Shown: positions 61,850-64,000 of the stretch, piece by piece | Layout of the letters: the number at the start of each line of letters is the position of its first letter | Position numbering within the stretch: position 1 is the first letter of the stretch | Assembly (NCBI GenBank): GCA_017656345.1 | Contig: JACDNZ010000005.1 | Location: 37,532 to 101,531 of the forward strand | Direction of reading: 5' to 3' | Source of the DNA: Thermosipho sp. (in: thermotogales) | GTDB lineage: Bacteria; Thermotogota; Thermotogae; Thermotogales; Fervidobacteriaceae | Length of the DNA stretch: 64,000 nt | Translations under genes and position numbers: made by a program | Notes under the pieces: model-generated | Seen by the model: only the letters and a program-made list of their open reading frames with translations | What the model was told of the DNA's origin: nothing | The model's database searches: none

Positions 61850-62572
61850 ATGGATAAGATTAAGGCTTATGAGCAAAAAATTAAAAATTTGCCGCACTAT
61901 CCGTTAAAAGTCACCTTTAAACTGGCCAGCCCTGTTTTAACCGGTAACTATCCTATTTGTTTTGACGGGCTGCTCAACAGGGCGGTGGCATTGGATATTC
62001 GGGGGATAGACGCTCTGGACATGGATACAGATAATCTTCCGGACCTCCCGCTGCCGTTAACACAATCAGGCAAAAACAAAAAGTATTATCATGCAAGCAT
62101 AATGCTTTTTGACGAAGCAAAAGTAGCGTACGGAATCGCTGATTGGGTTAAACGTTGGGATGAGAAAAATACAAAGTTTGTGAAGCCAGGAGAACGGATA
62201 CCTGATATTGCAAGAGGATTTTTTAAGGCGTATAAAGTTACCGTGACTTATATAAGCACACCAGAAGTCTATTTTTATGCTCACGGGAATCCAGAAGAAA
62301 TAGAGCGTTTATTGAAACATATCACAAATATAAGCAAAAAGTCCTCACAAGGATACGGAAAAGTAACTGATATAATCGTTGAAATGATAGAAACTGACAA
62401 ATCCGTAGTAATAGATGGCGAATTGATGCGCCCTATACCTGTTTCTGAATTGCCCGGCGAAGTTACTGGAGAAGTATTTAAGCAGCCAGCGGCCTATAAA
62501 CCTGCCTACTTTGACGTGAGAAATTACACCTTATGTGCCATGCCAAAGCCTCAGCTATGGAGTGTAAAATAA
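61850..62572 (+). CDS. csf3: Type IV CRISPR protein Csf3 (Cas5-like)
   Basis: The 240-aa protein has the Csf3 features: LKVTFKLASPVLTG at the start, FDGLLNRAVALDIRG, a central YYHASIMLFDEAKVAYG, and NISKKSSQGYGKVTDI near residue 160. Csf3 caps the 5' handle of crRNA in the type IV complex. It starts 12 bases after csf2 and is followed by a small AAATACC/GGTATTT hairpin, then the array. No cas6, dinG (csf4), cysH, cas1 or cas2 is in the window. Confidence 0.9.
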   Translation: MDKIKAYEQKIKNLPHYPLKVTFKLASPVLTGNYPICFDGLLNRAVALDIRGIDALDMDTDNLPDLPLPLTQSGKNKKYYHASIMLFDEAKVAYGIADWVKRWDEKNTKFVKPGERIPDIARGFFKAYKVTVTYISTPEVYFYAHGNPEEIERLLKHITNISKKSSQGYGKVTDIIVEMIETDKSVVIDGELMRPIPVSELPGEVTGEVFKQPAAYKPAYFDVRNYTLCAMPKPQLWSVK

Positions 62573-62611
62573 TTGTCGCAAATACCCGGTATTTTTAATC
62601 AAAACTTAGAT

Positions 62612-62675
62612 TTGCGAAAATATGTAGTTGTACTATACTCTACAAAGCCAAGTGTTTCAAAGGTTGCACCGGTGG
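62612..62675 (+). promoter_or_regulatory. CRISPR leader and promoter
   Basis: TTGCGA (62612-62617) and TATACT (62634-62639) are 16 bases apart, so transcription would begin near 62646, about 30 bases before the first repeat. The spacer AAATATGTAGTTGTAC faintly recalls the shared operator. GTTTCAAAGG at 62653 may be a decayed repeat start. Confidence 0.55.
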
Positions 62676-63942
62676 GTTTCATTCAAAGCTTTACTGCATT
62701 GCAAGTTGAAAGTTGGTAATGTCCTCAAGCCGTTGGGCTTTCTCCCGGTGTTTCATTCAAAGCTTTACTGCATTGCAAGTTGAAAGCAACAAAACAAAAG
62801 TTATTATAACCAGTACGGCAACAGTTTCATTCAAAGCTTTACTGCATTGCAAGTTGAAAGAGCTTGTGTGCAGTTACTACTTGCTGCAGTCAGTCGTAGT
62901 TTCATTCAAAGCTCTACTGCATTGCAAGTTGAAAGCCGTATATGGCTTTAGGGTTTATGTCTGGCGGCGGTAGTTTCATTCAAAGCTCTGCTGCATTGCA
63001 AGTTGAAAGTTGAGGAAGATACAGACGATTGCGGATGGGGAGTATCGTTTCATTCAAATTCATCAGCATAGCAAGTTGAAAGAAAGCATCAAGATATAAC
63101 TCATCTCGGTCATTAACGTTTCATTCAAAGGCATATAGCATTGCAAGTTGAAAGAGGATTGTTTCCCGGATACCTTTTAACAGTGAAGTTGTTTTATTCA
63201 AAGGCATATAGCATTGCAAGTTGAAAGGTGAAGAATGCTCCATTTCCGTTTAATGCTTTCATCAGTTTCATTCAAAGGTTTATAGCATTGCAAGTTGAAA
63301 GGTGTTACGCATGATATTATCAATACCAAGGTAGTCATGTTTCATTCAAAGCTCTACTGTATTGCAAGTTGAAAGAACAGCCGGCCAGACTATCAAACTT
63401 TGATAAGTACCGTTTCATTCAAAGCTCTACTGCATTGCAAGTTGAAAGTCTAGCATGGTGCCGTTACTTTTGGCCAGTATATCAGGTGTTTCATTCAAAG
63501 CTCTACAGCATTGCAAGTTGAAAGATCCTCTGGAAATACGCCCGGTGCCGGATATTGACCGTTTCATTCAAAGCTCTACAGCATTGCAAGTTGAAAGGGG
63601 AGATATGGCGCCGGGGCCGGTGAAAACGTATTATGTTTTATTCAAAGGTTCAGAGCATTGCAAGTTGAAAGTCTAGACACGTAATTGCTACCAACCCCTG
63701 TAGTTCTCGTTTCATTCAAAGGCATATAGCATAGCAAGTTGAAAGGTTTTAATAATATAGAATTAATTGAGTTGCTCTCGGGTTTCATTCAAAGCTCTAC
63801 TGTATTGCAAGTTGAAAGGGCGAATTCACCGCCGCGGTCGAAAGCCCCAAAAATGTTTAATTCAAAGTTTTATCGTATTGCAAGTTGAAAGGCCTATATT
63901 GACCAGTGCTTTTACTGCGAGGGCAAATAGTTTCATTCAAAA
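62676..63942 (+). CRISPR. Type IV CRISPR array, 17 repeats plus a terminal fragment
   Basis: Seventeen repeats start at 62676, 62750, 62824, 62899, 62973, 63047, 63118, 63191, 63265, 63339, 63412, 63488, 63561, 63635, 63709, 63782 and 63855. A degenerate eighteenth begins at 63930. Repeats are 37 bases (one is 36), with spacers of 35-39 bases. All share a left part GTTTCATTCAAAG-like and a right part GCATTGCAAGTTGAAAG-like. TTCAA and TTGAA can form the base of a stem in every copy. The middle seven bases vary between copies (CTTTACT, CTCTACT, GCATATA, GTTTATA, CTCTACA, GTTCAGA and others), which is unusual. The orientation follows the csf genes and the leader promoter. Confidence 0.97.
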
Positions 63943-64000
63943 TTCTATAATGGACCCAGAAATTCAGACAGCATAAAAGGCTAATTTAAGATACAATAAA

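Noticed and set aside
62713..63976. Open frames of 60-90 codons running through the CRISPR array
   Set aside because: They arise from the repeats (recurrent SFKAL...LQVE/CKLK peptides) and have no ribosome binding sites.
1..64000. tRNA, rRNA or insertion sequence genes
   Set aside because: I saw no CCA-ending cloverleaf, rRNA segment, transposase motif or terminal inverted repeats flanking a transposase.

Overview
The window reads as part of a large conjugative element, most likely a plasmid, from an AT-rich, endospore-forming Gram-positive bacterium of the Clostridia type. The evidence is a Spo0E-like protein, SLH-domain and NlpC/P60 proteins suited to a monoderm cell wall, strong GGAGG-type ribosome binding sites, and a type IV secretion gene set of Firmicutes style (PrgI/VirB3, TraC-like, VirB4, VirD4). 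I cannot name the species. A plasmid is favoured over a chromosome by an actin-type segregation cassette, iteron-like palindromes and a type IV CRISPR-Cas locus. No rRNA, tRNA, transposase or relaxase gene was seen.

Layout. 1-5872 is a leftward block: phage-type accessory genes (YopX-like, DUF1064, a truncated cytosine methyltransferase, DUF2726), a membrane protein and recJ. 5937-6208 holds four 24-bp palindromes at a 64-65 bp period plus a half site, followed by a gene for an HTH/coiled-coil protein, a likely origin or centromere region. 7494-16676 carries a 59-aa protein, a RecD2-like helicase, a Spo0E-like protein overlapping a VirD4 coupling ATPase, a zinc-finger/HTH regulator, and a degenerate relative of family A DNA polymerase. 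16699-18095 (leftward) is a tyrosine recombinase with lost catalytic residues and a DUF488-like protein. 18474-20519 is the segregation cassette: a ParM-like actin and two ribbon-helix-helix adaptor candidates.

20668-33356 is the type IV secretion operon (VirB2-like pilin, VirB3, TraC-like, VirB4, VirB6, NlpC/P60 hydrolase, VirB8-like) with a CYTH protein and small membrane proteins. 33586-57510 is a long Tad/Flp pilus locus in which most assembly genes occur twice (two TadZ-like, two CpaB, two CpaF ATPases, two TadB/TadC pairs, two prepilin peptidases, several pilins and pseudopilins), along with an SLH protein and two very large secreted beta-propeller/Ig-type proteins. 57700-62572 has a membrane hydrolase, a DnaD-like replication protein and the genes csf1-csf2-csf3. 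It ends in a 17-repeat CRISPR array running to the window end.

How it works together (inference). At least eight promoters, on both strands, share one palindromic 17-bp spacer between -35 and -10, resembling TATTGTG next to the -10. They stand before the accessory block, recJ, the helicase, the HTH regulator, parM, the secretion operon, the pilus operon and the membrane hydrolase. This points to one element-encoded repressor that ties DNA processing, segregation, transfer and pilus assembly together. The CRISPR operon has its own promoter without this operator.
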